The position numbers were made by a program, and so were the translations under genes. Source: Caryophanales bacterium UBA4869 (GTDB taxonomy: Bacteria; Bacillota_I; Bacilli_A; RFN20; CAG-288). From it: a stretch of 26,458 bases of DNA. Positions 1 through 7,603 of this stretch are shown here, piece by piece. The notes beneath the pieces are model-generated. The model did not search any database. It was not told where the DNA came from and saw only the letters and a list, made by a program, of their open reading frames with translations. Where the stretch lies: assembly GCA_002399505.1 (NCBI GenBank), contig DHDT01000031.1, positions 7,560 through 34,017 of the forward strand, written 5' to 3'. How positions within the stretch are numbered: position 1 is the first letter of the stretch; every line of letters begins with the position of its first letter.

Positions 1-396
1 TTCATCAGTAGCATAACCAAACATGATTCCTTGATCACCGGCGCCTTCTTCAAGATAATTCTTCTTTTCTACTCCCTGCCTGATATCAGAAGACTGATCC
101 TGAATCATATTAAGGATCTTTAAGGTTTTATAGTTAAAGCCTAATTCATCTTTGTCATAGCCGATGTCTTTAATGACGGCCCTGGCAATGTTTTCATAAT
201 CAATAGTGGCGTTAGTATGGACTTCTCCTCCGATTAGAAGGAACTGCTTAGTGACAAAGCATTCTACGGCTACATAGGCTTGATGATCCTTAGCTAGAAC
301 AGCATCAAGGATAGCATCTGCCACTTGATCGCAGATCTTGTCTGGATGGCCTTCGCTTACGGACTCGCTTGTAAAAAGAATCTTAGAATCGGACAT
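1..396 (-). CDS. metK: S-adenosylmethionine synthetase, N-terminal part (gene runs off the window)
   Basis: This is the first 132 codons of methionine adenosyltransferase, which makes S-adenosylmethionine from methionine and ATP in the cytoplasm. The translation starts MSDSKILFTSESVSEGHPDK, and the SEGHPDK motif (residues 14-20) is the family's N-terminal signature. GAGDQG (about 118-123) followed by IMFGYATDE is the conserved ATP-binding region. The start is fixed by a ribosome binding site (AAAGGAGA) about ten bases upstream of the ATG at 396. The 3' part lies beyond position 1. The gene is preceded on its own strand by a promoter, an S-box-like aptamer and a terminator, so it is probably controlled by its own product. 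It is divergent from the GH5 gene. Identification is firm. Confidence 0.97.
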   Translation of the reverse strand, partial: MSDSKILFTSESVSEGHPDKICDQVADAILDAVLAKDHQAYVAVECFVTKQFLLIGGEVHTNATIDYENIARAVIKDIGYDKDELGFNYKTLKILNMIQDQSSDIRQGVEKKNYLEEGAGDQGIMFGYATDE

Positions 397-427
397 ATCT
401 AATACTTCTCCTTTCATTTCGGGCATT

Positions 428-457
428 AAAAAAAGCCCTCCACATTTATGGAAGGCT
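428..457 (-). terminator. Intrinsic terminator of the metK leader
   Basis: Minus strand: AGCCTTCCA and TGGAGGGCT form a 9-bp stem (one G-T pair) followed by seven T residues. It lies between the aptamer and the metK ribosome binding site, where a riboswitch expression platform is expected. Confidence 0.85.
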
Positions 458-471
458 CATTTGGCTTCCAG

Positions 472-572
472 CTTATCGCTCAAGGCGTGGTACCTTGCTA
501 TCAGAGAGCACTTACTCAATAATGAGAGTTGCTACTAGGTTCTTTCACTGACTCTACCTAGTTCTTGATAAG
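472..572 (-). ncRNA. Candidate SAM riboswitch (S-box/SAM-I-like) in the metK leader
   Basis: On the minus strand the leader opens with CTTATC (567-572) and closes with GATAAG (472-477), which pair as P1. Inside are CTAGGT/ACCTAG, ACTC/GAGT and CAAGG/CCTTG helices, giving a four-helix layout. Short stretches resemble the S-box core: CTTATCAAGA after P1, TGAAA before the second strand of P2, and AAGTGCT after P3. P1 is followed at once by an intrinsic terminator. TGGAAG just after P1 can pair with CTTCCA of the terminator, giving an antiterminator. S-box control of metK is standard in Bacillota. The core is not a textbook match, so the class call is less certain than the fact that this is a metK attenuator. 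Confidence 0.7.
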
Positions 573-581
573 TACGGAGAT

Positions 582-609
582 AGTATAAGACAAAAAACTC
601 AATAATCAA
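582..609 (-). promoter_or_regulatory. metK promoter
   Basis: Minus strand: -35 TTGATT (604-609), 16-base spacer, -10 TATACT (582-587). Transcription would start just upstream of the aptamer's P1 helix. Confidence 0.65.
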
Positions 610-767
610 GTTGTATGCTTTAGGGTTTTGGAAGTTGCTAGGGATAGATATTCTTCTAGGTAAAGCTATTATTATATGAATAGTATAAATATTAAGTTTT
701 GTGTTTTTTGCGAAAGAGGAACTACGTTATTAAAAGATGTAAAATAATAAATAGGCGGAGGGCTATT

Positions 768-2192
768 ATGTCCGATAATAAAAAAGTACCTGAAAAGAAA
801 AAGAAGAAAAGAACGGTCTTAAAGATTGTTCTTATTGCCTTAGCAGTGATTATTGTTGTTCCCCTATCTTTTGTTGGTATTACAACTATCAAATGTAAAA
901 CCTATTCTGATCCAGTCAGTAAAGATAAGACTATTACTAACAATACTGGTCTAGTACAGCAAGAAGGAGCATCTTTATACGATAAGAACGGTAACCGTCT
1001 TATTTTAAAAGGTGTTAACTGCGGTGCCTGTTTAGTATCAGAAGGCTGGCTAGTCCCTTATAGTGCTGGAGAAAAGCTAGATGAAGATGGCAATATTGTT
1101 TATGATTCTAATAATATCCCTCAGTATCCGGTGTTACCTCAGGAGACTGCCTATAAAGCTTTACAGGATAATCCTAATTTAACTAGTGAGCAAAGAAGTT
1201 CTTTAATCGATAACTATCGTGCTAATTGGTTCTCTGACTATGATTTCAAAGTCGTTAAGAATGACTTAGGCTATAACGCTATTAGACTTCCTTTCTATTG
1301 GAGAGATATCCTGAACTATGATGAAACAAATAAGACCTTTTCAAGAAAGAGTGAGACGGAAGCCTTCTCTTACTTTGACTGGTTCTTAAATGAATGCAAA
1401 ACCAATAATCTTTATTTGATTCTTGATCTTCATGGAGTACCAGGAAGCCAAAACGGCTATGAGCATTCCGGCTTGATGCAGAAAGCTGAGTTCTGGTCTA
1501 ATGAGAGCTACATTAATGCTGCTGTTGATATCTGGGACTATATCTCTTCCTATTACACTAATACTCAGAAAGACTTAGGCAAGTATATAGCCACTTATGA
1601 TCTACTAAACGAGCCTTGCTCTAACCCCGATGATCAGAATGCCGGAACTACTCAAGCCGCTTATCCTATTATGGATAAGATTTATAAAGCCATTAGAAAC
1701 AACAACGATAATCATGTCATCACTATCGAAGGAGTTTGGGACTTCTCTAATTTCCCCGATCCGGCTACGTATTCCTGGACCAACATCCAGTATGAAATCC
1801 ACATGTATAACTGGAACAATCTGCCCACATGGCTGTTCTTGGATTATTACGAAGTGACAAGCGGCGGGAAGTTCTATGATGTTCCTTATTATGTTGGTGA
1901 ATTCACCTGCTTTGATTATCAGGACAAATGGAATGAGACCATGTCTTATTTTGATAAGAAAGGATATAGTTTCTCCCTTTGGAATTACAAGGCTGTCTCA
2001 ACCGGTTTCTGGACTACTACCTGGTCTATCTATACCGAGGTAATGAATCTTCAGAATGACAAAGGAACAAAGACCAATCTGAAGACTGCCACTTATGATG
2101 AATTGATCGACATGGCTTTGAAGACTAATTCATCTAACTGCACTTTATCGAACACCTATAAATATGTGAGAGAGTATCAGGGATTGAAGTAA
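768..2192 (+). CDS. Membrane-anchored glycoside hydrolase family 5 (cellulase/exoglucanase-like)
   Basis: A 474-residue protein starting at ATG 768, chosen because GGCGGAGGG lies just upstream; an in-frame ATG at 699 has no such site. A Lys-rich start (residues 5-15) and a hydrophobic segment (about 18-38) form a signal anchor, so the enzyme should sit outside the membrane. The catalytic domain shows GH5 landmarks: GVNCGACLV then GWLVPY (82-98), DLHG (220-223), LLNEP with the likely acid/base Glu282, HMY (345-347) and YVGEF with the likely nucleophile Glu378. The N-terminal pattern resembles exo-1,3-glucanase-type members, but the substrate cannot be read from sequence. It is monocistronic, closed by a terminator, and has no carbohydrate-binding module or polysaccharide locus beside it. 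Confidence 0.88.
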   Translation: MSDNKKVPEKKKKKRTVLKIVLIALAVIIVVPLSFVGITTIKCKTYSDPVSKDKTITNNTGLVQQEGASLYDKNGNRLILKGVNCGACLVSEGWLVPYSAGEKLDEDGNIVYDSNNIPQYPVLPQETAYKALQDNPNLTSEQRSSLIDNYRANWFSDYDFKVVKNDLGYNAIRLPFYWRDILNYDETNKTFSRKSETEAFSYFDWFLNECKTNNLYLILDLHGVPGSQNGYEHSGLMQKAEFWSNESYINAAVDIWDYISSYYTNTQKDLGKYIATYDLLNEPCSNPDDQNAGTTQAAYPIMDKIYKAIRNNNDNHVITIEGVWDFSNFPDPATYSWTNIQYEIHMYNWNNLPTWLFLDYYEVTSGGKFYDVPYYVGEFTCFDYQDKWNETMSYFDKKGYSFSLWNYKAVSTGFWTTTWSIYTEVMNLQNDKGTKTNLKTATYDELIDMALKTNSSNCTLSNTYKYVREYQGLK

Positions 2193-2218
2193 TCAGAATA
2201 TCAGGACGACATAATAGA

Positions 2219-2259
2219 AAAAAGACTAAGCATCTCTAGTCAGGTGCTTAGTCTTTTTG
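2219..2259. terminator. Bidirectional terminator between GH5 and SIR2 genes
   Basis: AAGACTAAGCA and TGCTTAGTCTT form an 11-bp stem, with a run of A on the left and T on the right, so it can end both convergent transcripts. Confidence 0.9.
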
Positions 2260-2261
2260 AT

Positions 2262-3557
2262 TTATATCTTCTTCAGCCATTCGCCGATTTCGTCATAGTC
2301 ATCGATCCAGATTGTAATCAGGTCGAAGGCGAAGAAATAGGTCGTGATGTCTCTGAATACCGATTCCGACATGCCCTGTTCTTTTTTGGCGAAGATGAAG
2401 TTGAATTTCAGATAATTGCTCGCCAACTCCAGAAGTCTCTTCATATCCGGGTCAGTGAGAGAGATTCCGATGAAGATACAGCAGTTGAATTTGAAGTCGT
2501 GCAGCTGTTTTGAAATCGACCAGCTGTAAGGAGAATTATATAGGTAGTAATAATCAGATTCGTTGAAGATGATGGAATCGGTGAATTTCTTCTGATCGTA
2601 TTTTCCGTACGGGAGAAGACCGTGGACGTGATAGATCCAGCTTTGAGCGTCTTTGTTGATGAAGGAGTTGTCGTCGTAGACTGTGCAGTATCTGAGTCCT
2701 CTCTTCTTGAGCAGGTATTCCAGATTGGTGTCGTAGTTATAGGTGATGACAGAAGTTCCCTTGTGAGTCTGTATATAATCGACGCATTTATAGAGAGTAG
2801 AGTCAGGATCGTTGAAGGATTTGGCTTCTTTGAACTCATATAATTCATGGGCGAGAGACTTATAGATGTCGAATCCAGATGTCTTCAAGACCATAGAGGA
2901 AGTGAACAGTTCTTTCCCGACATAGCTTCTGATATCTTTCTGAAGCTTGGTGTCACCGCCATAGAAATCAGTATTCAAAGCGACGATCAGCTCATTCCAG
3001 TTCTTGGCTCCGTAATCTTCGTTGATACCCGCACCCATGACTAAATCGACATTGAGCCTTGAGGAGAACATCTTCATCAGCCAGAGGATGAAAGAAGGGG
3101 CGGTGCTATTATGTCCCTGGCATTTGTTGAGATGATAGAGGAGTTCGTCAGTGACGGCTGACTGACCCGAAAAGGTGGTGTAGTTGACAGCCTGACCCTC
3201 GATATATCCGGAAGCCTTGAAATCAACTCCGTCAAAGTAGACGTTAAAGGAAGCCGTCGGCTCCATGAAAGTCTTGCTGTTGACACTGTCGACTTTGATG
3301 ATATTGACATATCCCATGTTATCGAGGCATTTCAGTTCATCGACTTTCATGGTATCAAAGATATGGATGACGTATTTGTGGATATGATCTTTTTTCGATA
3401 CTACGATGGCTTTGAAATTACAGGAAGGATCGAAGCTGAAACCAAACGACCTTAAAGTGATGGCATCATAGCTGATGTCGTTCATGTAGTAGATGAAGAG
3501 TAGGACTAAGAGTGACTTTTTCTGGAAGATATAGTCTTCACGGGATTTTTTGTTCAT
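2262..3557 (-). CDS. SIR2-like domain protein (SIR2_2 type) with unassigned N-terminal domain
   Basis: A 431-residue protein. The C-terminal part (about 170-430) is a SIR2-like NAD-binding domain. It has VMGAGIN (173-179) as the nucleotide-binding loop, a Trp followed by NEL at 187-190, ITYNYD (271-276) matching the TxNYD motif, HVHG (310-313) with the probable catalytic His, and IFIGISLTDPD (361-371), the second dinucleotide-binding signature. Residues 1-165 match nothing I recognise; residues 16-25 are hydrophobic. SIR2_2 proteins are often NAD+-consuming effectors in anti-phage systems, but some are deacylases or unknown. This gene has no partner in its transcript: it is convergent with GH5 and divergent from the RDD genes. 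The ribosome binding site is weak. Defence is a hypothesis only. Confidence 0.82.
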   Translation of the reverse strand: MNKKSREDYIFQKKSLLVLLFIYYMNDISYDAITLRSFGFSFDPSCNFKAIVVSKKDHIHKYVIHIFDTMKVDELKCLDNMGYVNIIKVDSVNSKTFMEPTASFNVYFDGVDFKASGYIEGQAVNYTTFSGQSAVTDELLYHLNKCQGHNSTAPSFILWLMKMFSSRLNVDLVMGAGINEDYGAKNWNELIVALNTDFYGGDTKLQKDIRSYVGKELFTSSMVLKTSGFDIYKSLAHELYEFKEAKSFNDPDSTLYKCVDYIQTHKGTSVITYNYDTNLEYLLKKRGLRYCTVYDDNSFINKDAQSWIYHVHGLLPYGKYDQKKFTDSIIFNESDYYYLYNSPYSWSISKQLHDFKFNCCIFIGISLTDPDMKRLLELASNYLKFNFIFAKKEQGMSESVFRDITTYFFAFDLITIWIDDYDEIGEWLKKI

Positions 3558-3589
3558 GCGATTTTCTATTTCTTTTTGTGTCTTTGAGT

Positions 3590-3618
3590 ATTGTAGATTA
3601 ATCTTCCTTATTAAGCAA
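3590..3618 (-). promoter_or_regulatory. Promoter of the SIR2-like gene
   Basis: Minus strand: -35 TTGCTT (3613-3618), 17-base spacer, -10 TACAAT (3590-3595), about 30 bases before the ATG. Confidence 0.55.
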
Positions 3619-3622
3619 AGAT

Positions 3623-3656
3623 ATTAAGTCAAACCGGCGGATACTTAATGTATAAT
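3623..3656 (+). promoter_or_regulatory. -10 box of the RDD operon with an adjacent inverted repeat
   Basis: TATAAT at 3651-3656 lies 6 bases before the ATG at 3663, so the message may be leaderless. Immediately upstream are ATTAAGT (3623-3629) and ACTTAAT (3643-3649), inverted copies with centres 20 bp apart, which could be operator half-sites in the divergent SIR2/RDD promoter region. No good -35 is visible. Confidence 0.5.
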
Positions 3657-3662
3657 AAACAC

Positions 3663-4853
3663 ATGAAACAGATAACAAGTGCTTTCAAGAACAGCAGCAA
3701 TGTCACTAACGGAAGAAGATTTCTGGCTTACTTGATGGATATGCTGACAGTTCTGATATTGACGATGGTTCTTTTTGCCATTTGCGACGTTGTCGGTAAC
3801 GCGACTATCAGCTCTGAGAAGATCTCCCTGCTTTCAGGAGTCAGAGAAAATCTTCAGGCCGAAGTCTTAAAGACCAAACTTGATGAGACTGATTCTGACG
3901 GGGCGCTTATCGGAAATGCCGAGTTGACTAAAAAACTCATTATCCGTTCTACTCTCTATACGCTTAAAGCCAATAACGTCGACAATATCAGTCAGACTAC
4001 CTATCAGGGCTATGAACCTATTACCCCTTTTGGTGACGGCTCTTATTATTTCCATACTTCCTTTAAGAAAGACTATCAGAGTTTTTTTGTTACCGATGAT
4101 GCCGATAAAGATGATTTCGGTTCTGCTTATTATCGAAAAGAACTGATCAGTTCCTGTAAGAAGGATCTCTTTGTCAGCGAAGGCGATTATCCTTATCTGA
4201 CTTTGGAAAATGCCAAAGCCATCGATAATTACTATCGTGATTCTTCTTATTCGACAGGCCTTTCAGTCTATCAGGCCTTTTATGACGGCTACAATGCCTT
4301 ATTGACTAAGGGAGTTAATGAATACACTTCCTATTACGGTCCTTATCTGTCGTTGAGTGCCTCCTATAATCTTTACAGTGAGTCTATCTACTATAACAAA
4401 CAGGGTGAGATGCTTTTTGCTTACTGTCTTTCTATCTTGTTAGTCTATATTCTGGCCCCGTTTATTTTGAAGGACGGAATGACTGTCACTTATAAGATTA
4501 TGAGACTTGGTCTTATAACCACACATGAAGAAAGACCTTCTTTTCTCAATAATCTTCTCCGTTCACTTGTCATTTCTTTAGAGTTCCTCTTTATCATCCC
4601 CTGTGTCTTCCTCTGCTTCTATGGAACCCAGTCTCTGCCTCTTTTAAGCCTTTCGGTGATACCCGGTATTTCGATTATAGTCATCGGCTTTGTCTCTCTT
4701 TTCCTCTCTCTTGCATCCTATGTTGTTTCTCTCTTCCACCGGGAATCGCCTCAGTCACTAAGTGAAATGGCCTCATTGACAGTACTCAAAGACGGCAGAG
4801 AATATGTCGTCGAAAAGACCTTGGATAACAATGGAAAAAACAATAACAGATAA
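3663..4853 (+). CDS. RDD-like membrane protein with large extracytoplasmic loop (first of a tandem pair)
   Basis: A 396-residue protein from ATG 3663. An earlier in-frame ATG at 3648 abuts the -10 box and is unlikely to be used. The N-terminus has GRRFLAYLMDM running into a membrane segment (about 22-43), the usual Arg/Asp start of RDD proteins. About 210 polar, Tyr/Ser/Asp-rich residues follow and probably lie outside the cell. Then come a second segment (about 262-282), KIMRLGLIT with the RDD-like amphipathic stretch, and two more hydrophobic segments near the C-terminus. RDD proteins are usually about 150 residues, so the external domain is the unusual part. Function is unknown; some RDD proteins have been linked to ion transport. 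It overlaps the next gene by 23 bases. Confidence 0.7.
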   Translation: MKQITSAFKNSSNVTNGRRFLAYLMDMLTVLILTMVLFAICDVVGNATISSEKISLLSGVRENLQAEVLKTKLDETDSDGALIGNAELTKKLIIRSTLYTLKANNVDNISQTTYQGYEPITPFGDGSYYFHTSFKKDYQSFFVTDDADKDDFGSAYYRKELISSCKKDLFVSEGDYPYLTLENAKAIDNYYRDSSYSTGLSVYQAFYDGYNALLTKGVNEYTSYYGPYLSLSASYNLYSESIYYNKQGEMLFAYCLSILLVYILAPFILKDGMTVTYKIMRLGLITTHEERPSFLNNLLRSLVISLEFLFIIPCVFLCFYGTQSLPLLSLSVIPGISIIVIGFVSLFLSLASYVVSLFHRESPQSLSEMASLTVLKDGREYVVEKTLDNNGKNNNR

Positions 4854-5874
4854 TAAAAAAGAAGTAGTGAAGATTTCCTATGAGGGCAGTACAATCGGCA
4901 AGACTTTGAGCTCTGGTCTTTTTGATTTGTTTACTTTGGTTGTCTTAGTCATCATCGTTTTATTCGGCACTCTTTCTCTGATTCAAAATGATTCTCGCTA
5001 TAAGAACATTCTCAATGAAAGAAACGATGTGCTCATTTCTTCTGAGGTCTATGTCGATAACGATGGGACAACTGCAAAGATAAATGATTATCTGAGCTCA
5101 AAAGATGATATGACTAATAATGAGAAGAGCGAATATATCGATAACAGACTTACTTATTATTATCTGGAGTTTATTGATAACAACGAAGAAACATCTTCTT
5201 CCATGAAGGGTAAAGGATATACTGCCTATCTTCAATATAAAGCCAAAGGATCTTTAGGGGATGGGACCTTGTTATTCACCTCTGATTATAAAAGAGCTCT
5301 GACTAATTCCGACTATGACGACGAGTATTATTCTTTCTATTCGGATGCTGTCGATACTGCTATTGGATATCTGCAGGCTAACTCCACTTATCTCAGGACC
5401 AGAAACACCATCAACCGAGTTAATCTCTGGGGTATTATCCTTACTGTCTTCTTTTGTTACCTGATCATCTATCTTTTCTTCCCTCTCATCTTCAGTCGCG
5501 GAAAGCAGACTTTAGGTATGCGTCTTACTAATCTTGGCTTAGTACAGGGAGACGGCCTCAGTCTTCGCCTTTCACGTTTTCTTCTTCGTTTCCTTTTTGA
5601 CTTTGTCTTTATCTTCTGTGGATCAGTATTGGCTTTTCTCATTCCTTTCGCCATTACTTTGACGATGATCATCGTCAGAAAAGATCATCGTTCTCTGACT
5701 GATTATGTATTGGCCACTTACTTAGTCTCGGTAGAACAGGGCGGTATATATAAAGATCTTCCTGAATTCAACAACATCGAAAGAAAAAGAAGAAAGATCA
5801 CCGATGATGAGAATATAGCTTTGCTTCAAGAAAGACCTAGCGGAGATAAAAAGGACGTCGATAATCAAAACTGA
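4831..5874 (+). CDS. RDD family membrane protein (second of the tandem pair)
   Basis: A 347-residue protein from ATG 4831, overlapping the previous gene; an in-frame ATG at 4804 would add nine residues, and neither start has a strong ribosome binding site. It has a membrane segment near residues 27-50, then about 140 polar residues likely outside the cell. The RDD domain follows: a long hydrophobic stretch around FFCYLIIYLFFPLIF, the motif GKQTLGMRLTNLGLV with a typical GxTxGmRl pattern, then an Arg-rich helix LRLSRFLLRFLFDF and a last hydrophobic pair. The layout matches its neighbour, so the two look like diverged paralogues translated together, possibly as a heteromer. Substrate is unknown. 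Confidence 0.77.
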   Translation: MEKTITDNKKEVVKISYEGSTIGKTLSSGLFDLFTLVVLVIIVLFGTLSLIQNDSRYKNILNERNDVLISSEVYVDNDGTTAKINDYLSSKDDMTNNEKSEYIDNRLTYYYLEFIDNNEETSSSMKGKGYTAYLQYKAKGSLGDGTLLFTSDYKRALTNSDYDDEYYSFYSDAVDTAIGYLQANSTYLRTRNTINRVNLWGIILTVFFCYLIIYLFFPLIFSRGKQTLGMRLTNLGLVQGDGLSLRLSRFLLRFLFDFVFIFCGSVLAFLIPFAITLTMIIVRKDHRSLTDYVLATYLVSVEQGGIYKDLPEFNNIERKRRKITDDENIALLQERPSGDKKDVDNQN

Positions 5875-5884
5875 TTATCAGTTT
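5868..5884 (+). terminator. Weak hairpin at the end of the RDD operon
   Basis: AAACTGA and TCAGTTT form a 7-bp stem with a 3-base loop, overlapping the stop codon and followed by CCCTTTGTTTT. It is AT-rich with a broken T tract, so termination may be partial. Confidence 0.4.
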
Positions 5885-5939
5885 CCCTTTGTTTTAGCTG
5901 ATTTTCTTTACTGAAAATATTTAATGGGTCTGTTGTTTA

Positions 5940-5968
5940 TTGACAATATGTTATAGAATAGATAGGCT
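5940..5968 (+). promoter_or_regulatory. Possible promoter of the sugar importer operon
   Basis: -35 TTGACA (5940-5945), 17-base spacer, -10 TAGGCT (5963-5968). The -35 is consensus, the -10 is poor. I saw no obvious catabolite-control site nearby. Confidence 0.4.
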
Positions 5969-5996
5969 AAGTTTTGAATTGTTAGGAGCTTCAAAA

Positions 5997-7592
5997 ATGG
6001 AAATCAGATTGGTTGGATTAACAAAAGAGTTTCCCGGTGATCCCAAGAGAAACATTCCTGATACCGTTGCCGTCGATAAACTTTCGATCACAATAAAGGA
6101 TGGCGAACTTCTGGGTTTGCTTGGGCCTTCAGGCTGCGGCAAGTCGACAACCCTCTATATGCTGGCTGGCTTATCAGAGCCGACAGGAGGAGAGATCTGG
6201 TTCGATGACGAAGATGTCACTCACTTGGCTCCTGAGAAGAGAGGTATCGGCTTAGTCTTCCAAAACTACGCCTTATATCCTCATATGACTGTTTATAAGA
6301 ACATCGCTTTTCCTCTCACTAATCTTAAGGTTGAGGAAAACGAGAAGTCATTTGCATGTATTGAATATAAGACCCTTATCGATATTCTCAAAGATCCCCT
6401 GAAGGTCAAAAATATCATCTTAGGAAGTGCTGTTGAAGAAAAAGGAAACAAATTCCTTTCTTTCATCAAATCAAAGATGAGCAAAAAGGGCGGTTATGTT
6501 CATAGAAACCACGCTGATGATGAAAATTATGAAGTCGGCAAAGATGAACAGAACACCCCTGTTGAAAATGAACTGATCGTCAAGAAGGCCTATGCCGTCA
6601 ATGATCTCTGCGAAGAGTATAAGATCAGCAAATATGTTGCTGAAAAGCTCTTTAAGCTGAACTTCCAAAGCATGACTGAAGAGGAAGTTACTGCCAATAC
6701 GGAGATTATCGTCAACGAATACACGGATAAACTCGAAGATGAAATTGAAAAGATTGAAGCCAAAGGCAATGACGTCAATGACAAATATGAAATTGTCAGA
6801 AACGGTATTGTCAACAAGATCAATCGCCGCATGACCAAAGACGAGATCGATGCCTGCGTCCGCGAAGCCGCCAGACTCGTTCAGATTCAGGATTATCTCG
6901 ACCGCAAGCCCAGTGAATTATCCGGTGGTCAGCAACAGCGTGTCGCTATCGCCAGAGCCTTAGTAAAGAAACCGAGAGTCCTTCTTCTGGATGAACCTTT
7001 AAGCAACCTTGATGCCCGTCTGAGAATCCAGACCCGTGAGGAAATCAGGAGAATCCAGCAGAGAACCAAGATCACTACGGTCTTTGTCACTCACGATCAG
7101 GAAGAAGCTATGTCTATCTGCGATGATATCGTCTTGATGGAACACGGTAAACAGAAGCAGATGAATCATCCTCAGGATGTCTATCGTGATCCTGACTGTC
7201 TCTTTGTCGCCAAGTTCTTAGGCAATCCGCCTATCAATGTCTTTGAAGGCACTGTTCAGAACAATGCTATCTTTATCGGAAAAGACAAAGTTTTCACTTC
7301 TAAGAAAACCCTTAAAGATGGACCTATTTATGTCGGTATCCGTCCTGAAGGCTTCTTGTTAGACAAGGAAGCACCCGAAGAAGAAAAGACTTTGACTCTC
7401 AATTGCTCTGAGGTTGTCACTATGGGACGTGACTTATCTCTTATCTGCTCTAGTCCCTATCTTGTCGGTGAACGCATCAAGATCATTATCGATTCTGATA
7501 TCGACGCTAAGATCGGCGATATCAAGTTCGCTGTCCGTCCTACCAAGATCTATGCTTTTGACCACAATACTCAAGAGAGAATCTACCTTTAA
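5997..7592 (+). CDS. Carbohydrate ABC importer ATPase (MalK/MsmX/UgpC type) with a ~165-residue insertion
   Basis: A 531-residue cytoplasmic ATPase that powers the importer encoded just downstream. The start at 5997 has GTTAGGAG upstream. Motifs in order are Walker A GPSGCGKST (43-51), Q-loop Gln89, signature LSGGQ (308-312), Walker B VLLLDEP (328-334), D-loop SNLDA (336-340) and H-loop His366. A C-terminal regulatory region (about 405-531) includes VGIRPEG, typical of the MalK family. Q-loop and signature are about 220 residues apart, against roughly 45 in ordinary MalK. The extra material (about 115-280) is charged and helix-rich and lies in the alpha-helical subdomain. I recall comparable insertions in mycoplasma homologues. 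All catalytic motifs are intact, so it should be active. Confidence 0.93.
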   Translation: MEIRLVGLTKEFPGDPKRNIPDTVAVDKLSITIKDGELLGLLGPSGCGKSTTLYMLAGLSEPTGGEIWFDDEDVTHLAPEKRGIGLVFQNYALYPHMTVYKNIAFPLTNLKVEENEKSFACIEYKTLIDILKDPLKVKNIILGSAVEEKGNKFLSFIKSKMSKKGGYVHRNHADDENYEVGKDEQNTPVENELIVKKAYAVNDLCEEYKISKYVAEKLFKLNFQSMTEEEVTANTEIIVNEYTDKLEDEIEKIEAKGNDVNDKYEIVRNGIVNKINRRMTKDEIDACVREAARLVQIQDYLDRKPSELSGGQQQRVAIARALVKKPRVLLLDEPLSNLDARLRIQTREEIRRIQQRTKITTVFVTHDQEEAMSICDDIVLMEHGKQKQMNHPQDVYRDPDCLFVAKFLGNPPINVFEGTVQNNAIFIGKDKVFTSKKTLKDGPIYVGIRPEGFLLDKEAPEEEKTLTLNCSEVVTMGRDLSLICSSPYLVGERIKIIIDSDIDAKIGDIKFAVRPTKIYAFDHNTQERIYL

Positions 7593-7603
7593 GGATTTAG
7601 GAA

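Noticed and set aside
338..538. Plus-strand open frame of 66 codons over the metK start
   Set aside because: It runs antisense to the metK start and its riboswitch/terminator; no ribosome binding site and no recognisable product.
699..767. Upstream start of the GH5 gene at ATG 699
   Set aside because: It adds 23 basic residues ahead of the signal anchor and lacks a ribosome binding site, whereas ATG 768 has GGCGGAGGG.
2244..3044. Plus-strand and other minus-frame open frames across the SIR2 gene
   Set aside because: All lie inside the SIR2 frame, which has clear family motifs; the others resemble no protein.
2262..3557. A multi-gene defence island around the SIR2 protein
   Set aside because: The neighbours are a GH5 enzyme and RDD membrane proteins; no nuclease, helicase, recombinase or mobile element is nearby.
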